Notes under the pieces: generated by a model
Told to the model about the DNA's origin: nothing
The model's input: only the letters and a program-made list of their open reading frames with translations
The model's database searches: none
Shown here: positions 56,057-64,000 of the stretch, in pieces
Numbering within the stretch: the stretch's first letter is position 1
How the letters are laid out: every line of letters begins with the position of its first letter
Assembly (NCBI GenBank): GCA_024509875.1
Contig: JAMPIV010015252.1
Coordinates: forward strand, 48,501-112,500
Length of the DNA: 64,000 nt
Reading direction: 5' to 3'
Source: Oreohelix idahoensis
Taxonomy: Eukaryota > Mollusca > Gastropoda > Stylommatophora > Oreohelicidae
Translations under genes and position numbers: made by a program

Positions 56057-57969
56057 ACCATAATAAAGCTCCACAAAACCAAAACCAACCTAAATTTGAG
56101 CACAGAGATAAGTTTAATAAGGGTAAAGCCTATTATGATAAGCCCAAGTTTGACCAACGTGATAGAAACCCGCAGTTTAATGATAAGAAAAATGTCCCTC
56201 GAGGAAATAAATGGTGTAAGTGGTGCAAGCAAAATAATCATGACACCATAATGTGTACTCGAAAACCTCCTAACTTTGCTGCAATGAAATTGGGGAGAAA
56301 GGGATTAAAGGGAAAACCTAGTGGACAGCAGGAACCTTATCACCCCCCAGTTTGTGAGGATGTTGTATGTAATGGTGTCACCATTAGGTGCCTTTACGAT
56401 ACTGGATTGGATTTTGATTCAGTTGTGAGTTCTCACCTGGTGCAAGCTGATCAATACACCACAGAAACAGTGGAGATTCAAGCGGCAACCAAGGATGTAG
56501 CAACCATGACACTTCCCATCGCCAGGATACATGTGAAAACTCGCTATGTGGAAGGAGTAATCAAGGCAGCAGTGATAAACGAACCCATCTACCCTCTGAT
56601 ATTGGGGTGTCGTTATGTATTCTTGGGGAATCCCAGGAAACCTGTGATCATGGCAACAGTGCTGACCAGGTCACAGTCACGAAAGGAGGAGGATGAACTT
56701 ATAAATACTCATCCAGAGGAGATGAGGAAGGCACAGGCGGAAGATAAGTCACTCAAGCCGTGCTTTAAGAAATTACCTAAGTGCCATACACCTCCTACGA
56801 AAGGAGACTACTATATGAAGAATAAACTGTTGTATAGGAAGGCCGGAACTGGATCCAATGGTCACGGACAGCTGGTTCTTCCTACTTCGTATAGGAAGAA
56901 AGTGTTGGAACTAGGGCACGCGATTCCTTTCAGGGGTCATATGGGGATCAGTGCAACAGGACAGCATATAGCTTGTCATTACTTCTGGCCAGGGATAACC
57001 GAAGATATAAAAAGATATGTAAAATCCTGTTCAGAGTGTCAAAGGGTAGCTCCAAAGCATTGGACTGCTCCTGCAACTCTAGGGGAGATGCCCATAGTGG
57101 GAACCCCTTTTGAGAGGGTTGCAGTGGATATTGTGGGACCTCTCACTCGAACCAAGAAGAGGAACAGTTATATTCTCACTCTGGTGGACACTTGTTCGAT
57201 GTGGGGAGAGGCGGTAGCCCTGTCATCTATAGATTCAAAGTATGTGGCAGAGGCATTACTCACCATATTCACAAGGTTAGGTTTTCCGCACCAAATCTTA
57301 ACTGATAACGGCTCTCAGTTCAAGGGAAAACTACCAGAAGAAGTTTTCAGGCTCTTCCAGGCCAAACACTTTCATTGTAGCCCGTACCATCCCCAAGGAA
57401 ACGGCCAGGTAGAGAGGTTCAATGGGACTCTCATTTCTATCATGAGAAAGCTGGCACATGAGAAACCTGATACATGGGACCAATTTTTGCCCGCTGCGTT
57501 GTTTGCGTATCGGGAAGTTCTACATAATTCAACCGGGATGGCACCCGCAACCCTGTTATTTGGGAGGCCAATAAAAGGTCCGTTGGAAGCCTTGTTAAGG
57601 ACATGGACTGATGAGAAAGCAGAGGAAATTGTTACTTCATCATATAACTATGTGAACGAGCTGACCACTCGTCTTAAAACTGGCTGGAAACTGGCAAATG
57701 ACAATCTCAGACAAGCCAGAAAGAAACATGCTGCTTATTTTAACAAGAAAGCTAAGGACAGAGAGCTCAGTGTGGGAGAGAAGGTGCTCCTTCTTCTACC
57801 CGGCAGCAGTAACAAGTTACAAATCGGATGGCAAGGGCCACACACGGTTCTAGAAAGGATATCTAGAACTAATTATAAAATCGACAAAAAAGTTAAAGAG
57901 AAAATTTATCATGTGAATCTCCTAAAGAAATCCTGGAAAGAGAGATCCAGGATGAGACACATCTCATGA
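56041..57969 (+). CDS. G3 zinc knuckle, protease and integrase
   Basis: Open frame of about 640 codons, with its first in-frame ATG at 56251. By residue from that ATG: protease LYDTGLD with the catalytic Asp at 50; integrase zinc finger H223, H230, C260, C263; catalytic core D293 (VDIVGPL), D352 (TDNGSQF) and E388 (GQVERFNG); a WQGPHTVLER (GPY-like) end followed by YHVNLLKK. All integrase catalytic residues are present. The frame ends at 57967-57969, where the next ORF begins 1 nt upstream (ATGA overlap at 57966). That overlap may be a lost frame or a -1 junction between integrase and RT. Confidence 0.85.
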   Translation, partial: EEEAIDHNKAPQNQNQPKFEHRDKFNKGKAYYDKPKFDQRDRNPQFNDKKNVPRGNKWCKWCKQNNHDTIMCTRKPPNFAAMKLGRKGLKGKPSGQQEPYHPPVCEDVVCNGVTIRCLYDTGLDFDSVVSSHLVQADQYTTETVEIQAATKDVATMTLPIARIHVKTRYVEGVIKAAVINEPIYPLILGCRYVFLGNPRKPVIMATVLTRSQSRKEEDELINTHPEEMRKAQAEDKSLKPCFKKLPKCHTPPTKGDYYMKNKLLYRKAGTGSNGHGQLVLPTSYRKKVLELGHAIPFRGHMGISATGQHIACHYFWPGITEDIKRYVKSCSECQRVAPKHWTAPATLGEMPIVGTPFERVAVDIVGPLTRTKKRNSYILTLVDTCSMWGEAVALSSIDSKYVAEALLTIFTRLGFPHQILTDNGSQFKGKLPEEVFRLFQAKHFHCSPYHPQGNGQVERFNGTLISIMRKLAHEKPDTWDQFLPAALFAYREVLHNSTGMAPATLLFGRPIKGPLEALLRTWTDEKAEEIVTSSYNYVNELTTRLKTGWKLANDNLRQARKKHAAYFNKKAKDRELSVGEKVLLLLPGSSNKLQIGWQGPHTVLERISRTNYKIDKKVKEKIYHVNLLKKSWKERSRMRHIS

Positions 57970-59471
57970 CCTTGTCGATAGCCACGGGAATGGAAAAGGA
58001 ACCACTCACCTCTCACGAGTGTCCCTTAAAAACAGGTGAAACTCAGGCCCAGGTGAAGGTCAGTAAGCACCTGACTAAAGCCCAGAGGGAGCAGGTTCAA
58101 AAGGTTCTGATTGAACATACAGACGTGTTGACAGATAAGCCGGGGCATACAAATCTGTTAGAATATGACATGAAACTTATAGACCCAACACCGATCTGTA
58201 TGAGAGCCTATACAATTCCGTTTGCAAAGGAGAAAGCTTTGAGAGAGGAGATTGATTATTTGTTGAAAGAAGGATTTATCTCTCACATTGAGTCTCCATA
58301 TAGTTCCAATGTGGTTTTGCTAAGAAAACCATCTGGAGAACATAGACTGTGCATCGATTACAGGAAACTGAATGCTGTCACGGAGAATCAGGTGGATCCA
58401 TTGGTTGATACCAATCAGCTTTTTGCCAGGCTGACAAGGCAAAATATTTTTCTAAGGTGGATCTTAGCAAAGGCTATTATCAAATTCCAGTGAAGCCTGA
58501 GGTTCGACCTTATTTAGCCTTTAGCACCTCGGAAGGCCATTATGAATTCAACATGCTACCATTTGGCTTGAAAAACGCCCCGAGTGAGTTTTCCAGAATG
58601 ATGCGCAAGTTATTGGATCCACTGAATAATCCATGTATAACAAATTTCATGGACGACATCCTTATTGCTACTGAGACATTCGAAGAACACCTTAACTCTC
58701 TGAATATGCTATTTGATAGGCTCAGAGAAGCAAATTTGACGGCTAGACCAACCAAATGTTGTGTGGGGTGTAAAGAACTGGAATTCTTGGGACACACAGT
58801 ATATCAGGGAAACATGACCCCTGACCCCAAGAACCTGGAGAAATTGCAAAAAGCACCGAGGCCACAAACAAAAAAAGATGTGAGGTCTTTTGTATCTTTA
58901 TGTGGATTTTATCAAAAATACATAAAGAACTTAAACTCTATTTGTGCACCGCTGACAGACTTAACTAGAAAATCATTTAGTCAGCGCAGTGTGAATTGGC
59001 ATACCAAGAGCTAAAAGATAAACTCACTAACAAACCGATATTGAAACTGCCTGATTTGAGTCAGGAATTTGTGGTGAGAACGGATGCTAGTAACATGGGA
59101 TTAGGAGTCACATTGTTACAGAGGACCACCTCACAGGATGGAGAACTGAACCCAGTCGCTTACGCTAGCCGCAAGTTGAACAAAGCGGAAAAAACTACTC
59201 AATCAGTGAAAAAGAGTGTTTAGCGTTAATTTGGGCCATAAAGAAGTTTCAAATTTATCTTTATGGTAGGTCATTTGTAGTGCAAACAGATCACAAGCCG
59301 CTCGTGTTCTTGTCCCAGGCCAAGCATGAAAATGCTCGACTATAAAGGTGGTCATTACTGATCCAACCTTATACATTTTCCATCGAATATATACCGGTTT
59401 CGGAAAACGTGGGAGCGGATTTCCTGAGTAGACATCCTTGTGATGAGAATCAGAAAAAGCCTAGGGAATAG
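57966..59471 (+). pseudogene. G3 reverse transcriptase-RNase H
   Basis: The RT N-terminus (DVLTDKPGHT, CIDYRKLN) lies in 57966-58440, then the frame shifts near 58450 into MDLSKGYYQIPV, MLPFGLKNAP and the catalytic FMDD (about 58650). A deletion with frameshift follows near 58975-58985, then RNase H from VRTDASN to SRKLNKAEK, a frameshift near 59200 (stop at 59221), and the remainder with VQTDHKPL, a TAA at about 59341 and the end DFLSRHPCDE. At least four lesions make it non-functional. Confidence 0.85.
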
Positions 59472-59524
59472 TACTTATTGGCGCTAAATTGTCTCACAGA
59501 TAATAACTTGCAATAAATGCATGT

Positions 59525-59540
59525 TTTAGGAAGGGAGGTG
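59525..59540 (+). other. G3 polypurine tract
   Basis: AGGAAGGGAGGTG immediately precedes the right LTR start TGTAGAAAAATC. Confidence 0.7.
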
Positions 59541-61950
59541 TGTAGAAAAATCTGTGAGACAAACGCTAATTTCCATAGAATGGTACTCCCAATGTTATTA
59601 AATAAAACAGCCCGTGTTAGTGACTAACAGCTTCTACTGTGCCAGTAGGGGAATCCAATGTATGCTGTAGAAATGCTAGTAAATTATCTCGCTGGCAAAG
59701 CCACTCGATTTTATTACCGCTTGCGTGAAACTAACGTCACAGTTCAAGCCTAGCCTTCAACGCAAGAGAGAGAGAGGGGAAAAAACGTGTAAAAGAATAC
59801 ACGAAGGCATAAAATTGAGAGACAAATGTCGTAGCATGTTAGAAACGCGACGTCGCAAGTTTTGCAGAACCCCCTTTTTTCTCGACACGCGTTCTTGGCC
59901 TATATTCACACCGTTGGACTCGTCAGCCGACATAAACACACACGCAAGACGCTTTTCTAGCTAAAAAGTAAAGCTAAAGTAGAGTTCGACGAACGTGTTG
60001 TTAAAAAATTTGGTAACGTATTACAAGCGATAGTTAAAAATAAAAGGAAAAAATTAAGGTTAACGTGAGATTTTTTGAATATGTAGTACTGAATAGGGGA
60101 ATGAGACGGAGTATCGGACTAGTGGTATCACGAGTTCGTGTTTACTAATTTGAATAGGAAAGATAGGAAATATTTTTTGAAGCATTGTAGAAATAAAACG
60201 ATACTAGGCATTAGAAATAAATACAAGAATAAAATAATGTAATGACTGTGCGATAGATAACAACAGGATCAATAAGTATGTATCAGAATTTAAAACTATT
60301 AAGAAATAAAGAAGTTGGACAGAAGACAGATAGACGAATGGACTTGAAATCTTTCTCAGTTTGCCCGTAGGTGGGGGTAGAGGGAAAGGAGTCCTAATTT
60401 TGAATATTTGAGGTCAGTTTTGAAAAAGAACGCTAGAAGCCAAACGGTCCCTGATTGGCTGTAGTGTAATTTACTAACAGATGAATAAAAACAATTAGTA
60501 GTTGGTATTCTGGGCCACTTGTTAACAAAATTTCATACACTAAAGAAGTTGTTTTAAGACAAGGAAGGAGTACTTACTTGTTTGCTATTTCTGCACTAGC
60601 AGCGATTTGGATTATGCCATATATCGCAATATTCAACTGTTTAGTGTGTAAATTTCTTTGATGCGGTAAGAATGAAAACATTTATATTGTCATTTTTATC
60701 ATTATTATGTATACATTATTGAATTTGTATGAACCTTATGGGGGAAAACGTTTATCTAGAGGGAAGTCAACATCAAACACTGTGTTGTTTCACAGCGTTG
60801 TTAGGAAATGTATTAACCTGTTGTAGAAAAGCCAGGCAGGCTTTCTACCATATTGGGAGAAAAGAAAATTAAATATTAATGAAAAAAATGTTGTATTATG
60901 ACATAAGACCAGGAAGATCACTGGCCGTCTTCTTCAGCAAGTCACCGTGATTGTACATGACTTGATATTATTAATGTAAAATGTTTCCTTTGTCAAGGAA
61001 AGTGTCAAACGGTGGTTTGAAGGTTATTTATCCATGAAGGGGGTACCAACCAAATTGAGAATGTTAACTAATTGTTTAGTTACCATACTGATGTCTGATG
61101 ATATTGCAAATGTTAGAGTAGGGAAAGAGAGAGACTATTAGATGCTGAGTTTGGTAATTTTATATTGTTTCAGGGTTTCTTCTACGATTCAAAGTGAGCC
61201 CAGGTGATCAAATAACTGACCATATGTTCTGCAGTGAGGCCATATCTACTGAGTGCCTGCACATAAATATATTACTAGAAGCAGAAGCGTGACTTGGCAG
61301 TGGAAGCTGGCATTGTATACTTCAGTCAGCCGGTCACCTGAAATCCCAGATAAGCAATTGTGTCTGGGGTATTTGATATCGCAAACAATTCCAACTCTCA
61401 ATTTCCCAAAATGAATTGTGTCAGACAGTGATGAATCCAAACGTTCTAATGACCTGTACCCTATTCTAGTAGCAAGGAATACTTGACACTTTTCTAACTT
61501 GACTTATATAAATAATTGTGGGAAAACACAGACTCAATTATATTTGTTAATTAATTGCTGTAAATATTTGTATTATCATTTTGAGTGATTATTCCTGTGT
61601 CTAAAAGAATAACAAAGATACAGGAAAATAAATTGTACAAAAAATATGTTAAATTGAAAACTTAACCAGTGACTTGTTTAATCATTGTTTATTAGTAATA
61701 GGTGTAGTTGTTGTCCTGTTTCTACACTTCATCACATTGCATATACCCTAGACACTTGCTAGACAACATACACACAACATTACACATCAGTAGGGGAAGA
61801 TATATAATCGGGTGAGGTCTTTGGTGGAAGCAGAGAGGTTTCCTGTAAACTTATCTGAATTTAATAAACCTCAGGGGCTTGCATAGCTGATCGCACACCT
61901 GATATAATTAAAATTAATAATAATTATAGAATAACACCAAATCAACCACA
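59541..61950 (+). repeat. G3 3' LTR
   Basis: 2410 bp, collinear with the left LTR without the SINE, ending AATCAACCACA before the target duplication CAAAC. Confidence 0.9.
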
Positions 61951-61955
61951 CAAAC

Positions 61956-62139
61956 ACACCAACGCACTGCTGCGTCATACACTTAAAATACCAGCACAAA
62001 TTTTTTTTTTCACATCGAAAACGCGTCAACGATCGATAAGTTTTTTAACTAATCAGCCCTCTGTTAGCGCGCAACAAGTCTGGACATGTTTCAGACATGT
62101 CTGGACGCGTTTCAAAATCAGATTAAACTAGTTTTTCTT
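61956..62139 (+). other. V3 upstream region of PC4-like gene
   Basis: Collinear with 38505-38690 (inverse), including CACTGCTGCGTCATACACTT and CGCGTCAACGATCGAT. Confidence 0.65.
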
Positions 62140-62150
62140 CATATAAATAG
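62140..62150 (+). promoter_or_regulatory. TATA box of the V3 PC4-like gene
   Basis: CATATAAATAG, 50 bp before ATG 62200, conserved with V2. Confidence 0.65.
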
Positions 62151-62199
62151 ACACTTGAAAGACCAACGCCCAGACACTCCCGTTCAAACCTTGCTGAAG

Positions 62200-62250
62200 A
62201 TGACTACCCCCAACACCGTTCCCACAAACTGGGTGTATATGCGTATAAAC
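62200..62250 (+). pseudogene. V3 PC4-like gene, truncated after about 17 codons
   Basis: Retains MTTPNTVPTNWVYMR, then jumps to tail sequence (AACATCACAATACCAGCACA) that in V2 lies downstream of the PC4-like stop. The PC4-like domain itself is deleted. The ORF continues by chance to 62424. Confidence 0.75.
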
Positions 62251-62817
62251 ATCACAATACCAGCACAATACAACAACACACTTAAAATACCAAAACAATA
62301 CCACCCACACCCGCCAGCTACACCCAAACACACAACCAGGCGTCATCACCCCCGCCAGCCACAACCAATACCCCGCCGCGCGCTCAAAAATCAACACCAC
62401 ACCGCACCACACCCCGCTTATTAGCCATCTTCCCCTATAAAACTCATACTTACCGAATGTTTCTATTTTTTTATATTTTCCTCTTTATCTCAAAGAGTGC
62501 AGGATTTTATCGATTTTTATGTATGTTGTCTACCTGTTTGTATGAAAAAACAACACAATACCAGCACAATACAACAACACACAACAATTAAAATACCTAC
62601 ACACAACACACCAGACAAACCAAAAGCAATACCGCCCACACCACGACTGCCAGCTACACCGCAACACACACCTAGGCGTCATCACCCCCGCCAGCAAAAA
62701 CCAATACCACCCGCGTACTCAAAAAGCAACATCACACCCCACTCATTAGCCATCTTACACGCCTCCCTTTTTCCAGCTAACGTATTTTCCCGCCATCTAC
62801 ACTTACACCCAACATCG

Positions 62818-63095
62818 CAACTCTCTGTCCTATTTTTACATCAAAAGACAGGTACACGCCGACAATGTCACCACTTCACCTCTTTCCATCTAAAAAATAT
62901 CTCTCTTCCATTATGAATCCTGTGCACAACACCATACAAACCAAAAGCAATACCACCCACACACACACACACCACCTACACCCCAACGCACACCCATGCG
63001 TCGTCACCCCGCAGAAACTCTCTGTCCTATTTTTTCATCAAAAGACAGGTACACGGCGATAACGAGACGACATCTCCCCTCAACATCTAAAAAAT
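62818..63095 (+). repeat. Polymerase B C-terminal repeats in V3
   Basis: Two ~200-bp-spaced copies of CTCTCTGTCCTATTTTTACA..AAAGACAGGTACACG..GACAATG, each followed by CATCTAAAAAATA and CTCTTCCATTATG. They are homologous to the end of the polymerase gene in V1 (13884-13970). Confidence 0.8.
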
Positions 63096-63614
63096 AGCTC
63101 TTTTCCATTATGGCCCCTTTGTTACTGTTGTTTACCAATAAAAAATTGTTTACGCCTCCCTCTTTCCATCTAACCGGTTTCCAATATGTGATCTTGCTCA
63201 TATAATGTTTTTTTTTTGGTTATTGCTGTTTAAAAATATAAAAATTGTGCGCACCTCCCTCTTTCCAGCTAACATATCTTCCAATATATGACCCTACTCA
63301 TATAATGTTTTTGTTACTGCTGTAACAAAACACTGTTGTTTGAAAATAAAATATATTTATTGCAATTAAAAACCTGTGTTATCTATGTTGTATAACTACA
63401 TTTTTGTATATATTGTATACCTGTTTGTACAATACGAATAAATATATATTGTAACACATGTTGTAAAATAAATATTGTAATATATGTGTTGTAAAATATA
63501 AATAAACAACACATAACAACAACACACAATGTTATATAAACAACACAATACAGCACACAATGTTGTATAAACAATACAACCTACACGCCCGCCATTATTG
63601 AGCGGAGTATTTTA

Positions 63615-63625
63615 CTATATAAAAG
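63615..63625 (+). promoter_or_regulatory. TATA-like box pointing out of V3
   Basis: CTATATAAAAG followed by TCATGCGCCACCGCC, conserved with V1 and V2. Confidence 0.5.
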
Positions 63626-63718
63626 TCATGCGCCACCGCCACAATCCTACCTATTTTGCGCCTACTCTACTACTGTTGTCTGCCTCTTTGAACCAGTACA
63701 ACCACCAGCAAGTTACAC

Positions 63719-63865
63719 ATGTCAAATTCACAATATAAAATGATAAAATGTACAAGTCATTCCGAGTTTTGGGAACGAAATTTACAGACGTCTGCAATAA
63801 GAAGACTTCCGAATAATGTCGGGACACGGGTTATGAGGCCGTCTTCCGGGTATTTAGTTTATTAA
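63719..63865 (+). CDS. Candidate 48-codon ORF downstream of V3 outward TATA box
   Basis: The first ATG (context ACACATGT) about 95 bp after the TATA-like box. It encodes MSNSQYKMIKCTSHSEFW and a basic remainder, without a recognised domain. It is not similar to the ORF in the equivalent place of V2 (33121-32957). It could be a gene start or chance. Confidence 0.2.
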   Translation: MSNSQYKMIKCTSHSEFWERNLQTSAIRRLPNNVGTRVMRPSSGYLVY

Positions 63866-64000
63866 TATTAGTTCTAATCAAACTATTATCCTGTCTATAT
63901 GTTCCGAATACTTTGCGGTGTCCAGTATTATAAAGCTGAGTTGTTTTTTTTTTCTGGTTAATTTCGGAAGATCCTCAATTCTTGTTCCAGTCCTTTATGT
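63866..64000. other. Window end, no feature
   Basis: No coding or repeat signal was recognised in the last 135 bp. Confidence 0.4.

Larger units (their letters stand above)
52235..61950 (+). mobile_element. G3: Gmr1-like Ty3/gypsy retrotransposon with 2.4-kb LTRs
   Basis: Target duplication CAAAC at 52230-52234 and 61951-61955, with TG...CA ends. Left LTR 52235-54927 (lengthened by a SINE), primer-binding site, gag from 55124, protease-integrase, RT-RNase H to about 59471, polypurine tract, right LTR 59541-61950. Several stops and frameshifts disable it. The LTRs look about 98% identical by eye, so it is recent but older than G1. It is the family of G4 and distinct from G1/G2. Confidence 0.9.
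62251..63672 (+). other. V3 3' cassette
   Basis: Two copies of an AC-rich block (ACAATACCAGCACAATACAA at about 62255 and 62555; CAGGCGTCATCACCCCCGCC at about 62337 and 62672), two polymerase-end repeats (62818-62890 and 63019-63090), AT-rich words, the CCCGCCATTATTGAGCGG word (63589-63606) and one TATA-like box. It is collinear with V2 34560-33136 up to TACTACTG at about 63672. Confidence 0.7.

Noticed and set aside
62086..62424. 112-codon + strand ORF as an intact PC4-like gene
   Set aside because: Its first ATG precedes the TATA box, and after YMR the frame reads through unrelated AC-rich tail sequence. The PC4-like domain is missing.

Overview
The window looks like AT-rich, repeat-dense nuclear DNA of an invertebrate animal. 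Evidence is nested Ty3/gypsy LTR retrotransposons, decayed non-LTR (LINE) elements, a tRNA-derived SINE, long microsatellites, and the absence of operons or any recognisable single-copy host gene. The repeat types fit a mollusc or other lophotrochozoan best, but nothing here fixes the taxon.

Layout. 1-2.9 kb: an old + strand Ty3/gypsy pol relic (G0). 2.9-12.6 kb: no recognisable gene, strongly strand-skewed and homopolymer-rich. 12.6-14.6 kb: minisatellite plus the 3' end of a type B DNA polymerase gene (virus-like element V1, + strand). 14.6-16.9 kb: LINE scrap and a possible hAT-type MITE. 16.9-27.2 kb: degraded gypsy element G2 (- strand) carrying a LINE scrap and a 412-bp insertion with a hammerhead-like core. 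28.0-32.5 kb: a LINE split by a probable solo LTR of about 3 kb. 33.1-51.8 kb: second virus-like element V2 (- strand), with polymerase remnants, a PC4-like gene and repeated 3' cassettes, interrupted by gypsy G4 (34.75-38.12 kb, inside the PC4-like gene) and by the near-intact gypsy G1 (38.89-49.10 kb). 52.0-63.9 kb: third virus-like copy V3 (+ strand), interrupted by gypsy G3 (52.24-61.95 kb), whose left LTR contains a SINE.

How the parts relate. G0-G3 all show the pol order integrase then reverse transcriptase, the opposite of ordinary Ty3/gypsy and typical of the Gmr1-like group. G1 has nearly identical 1.39-kb LTRs, a 5-bp target duplication and a 1600-codon ORF, so it is the youngest insertion. 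The virus-like family combines a DNA_pol_B_2-type polymerase 3' end, a TATA-box gene with a PC4-like (single-stranded DNA binding) domain, tandem repeats made from the last ~60 bp of the polymerase gene, and a conserved 3' cassette with TATA boxes that point outward. That combination is the most unusual content of the window. It is most likely a Polinton/adintovirus-like or otherwise related polymerase-B element, but no capsid, integrase or packaging gene is visible, so its class is unresolved.
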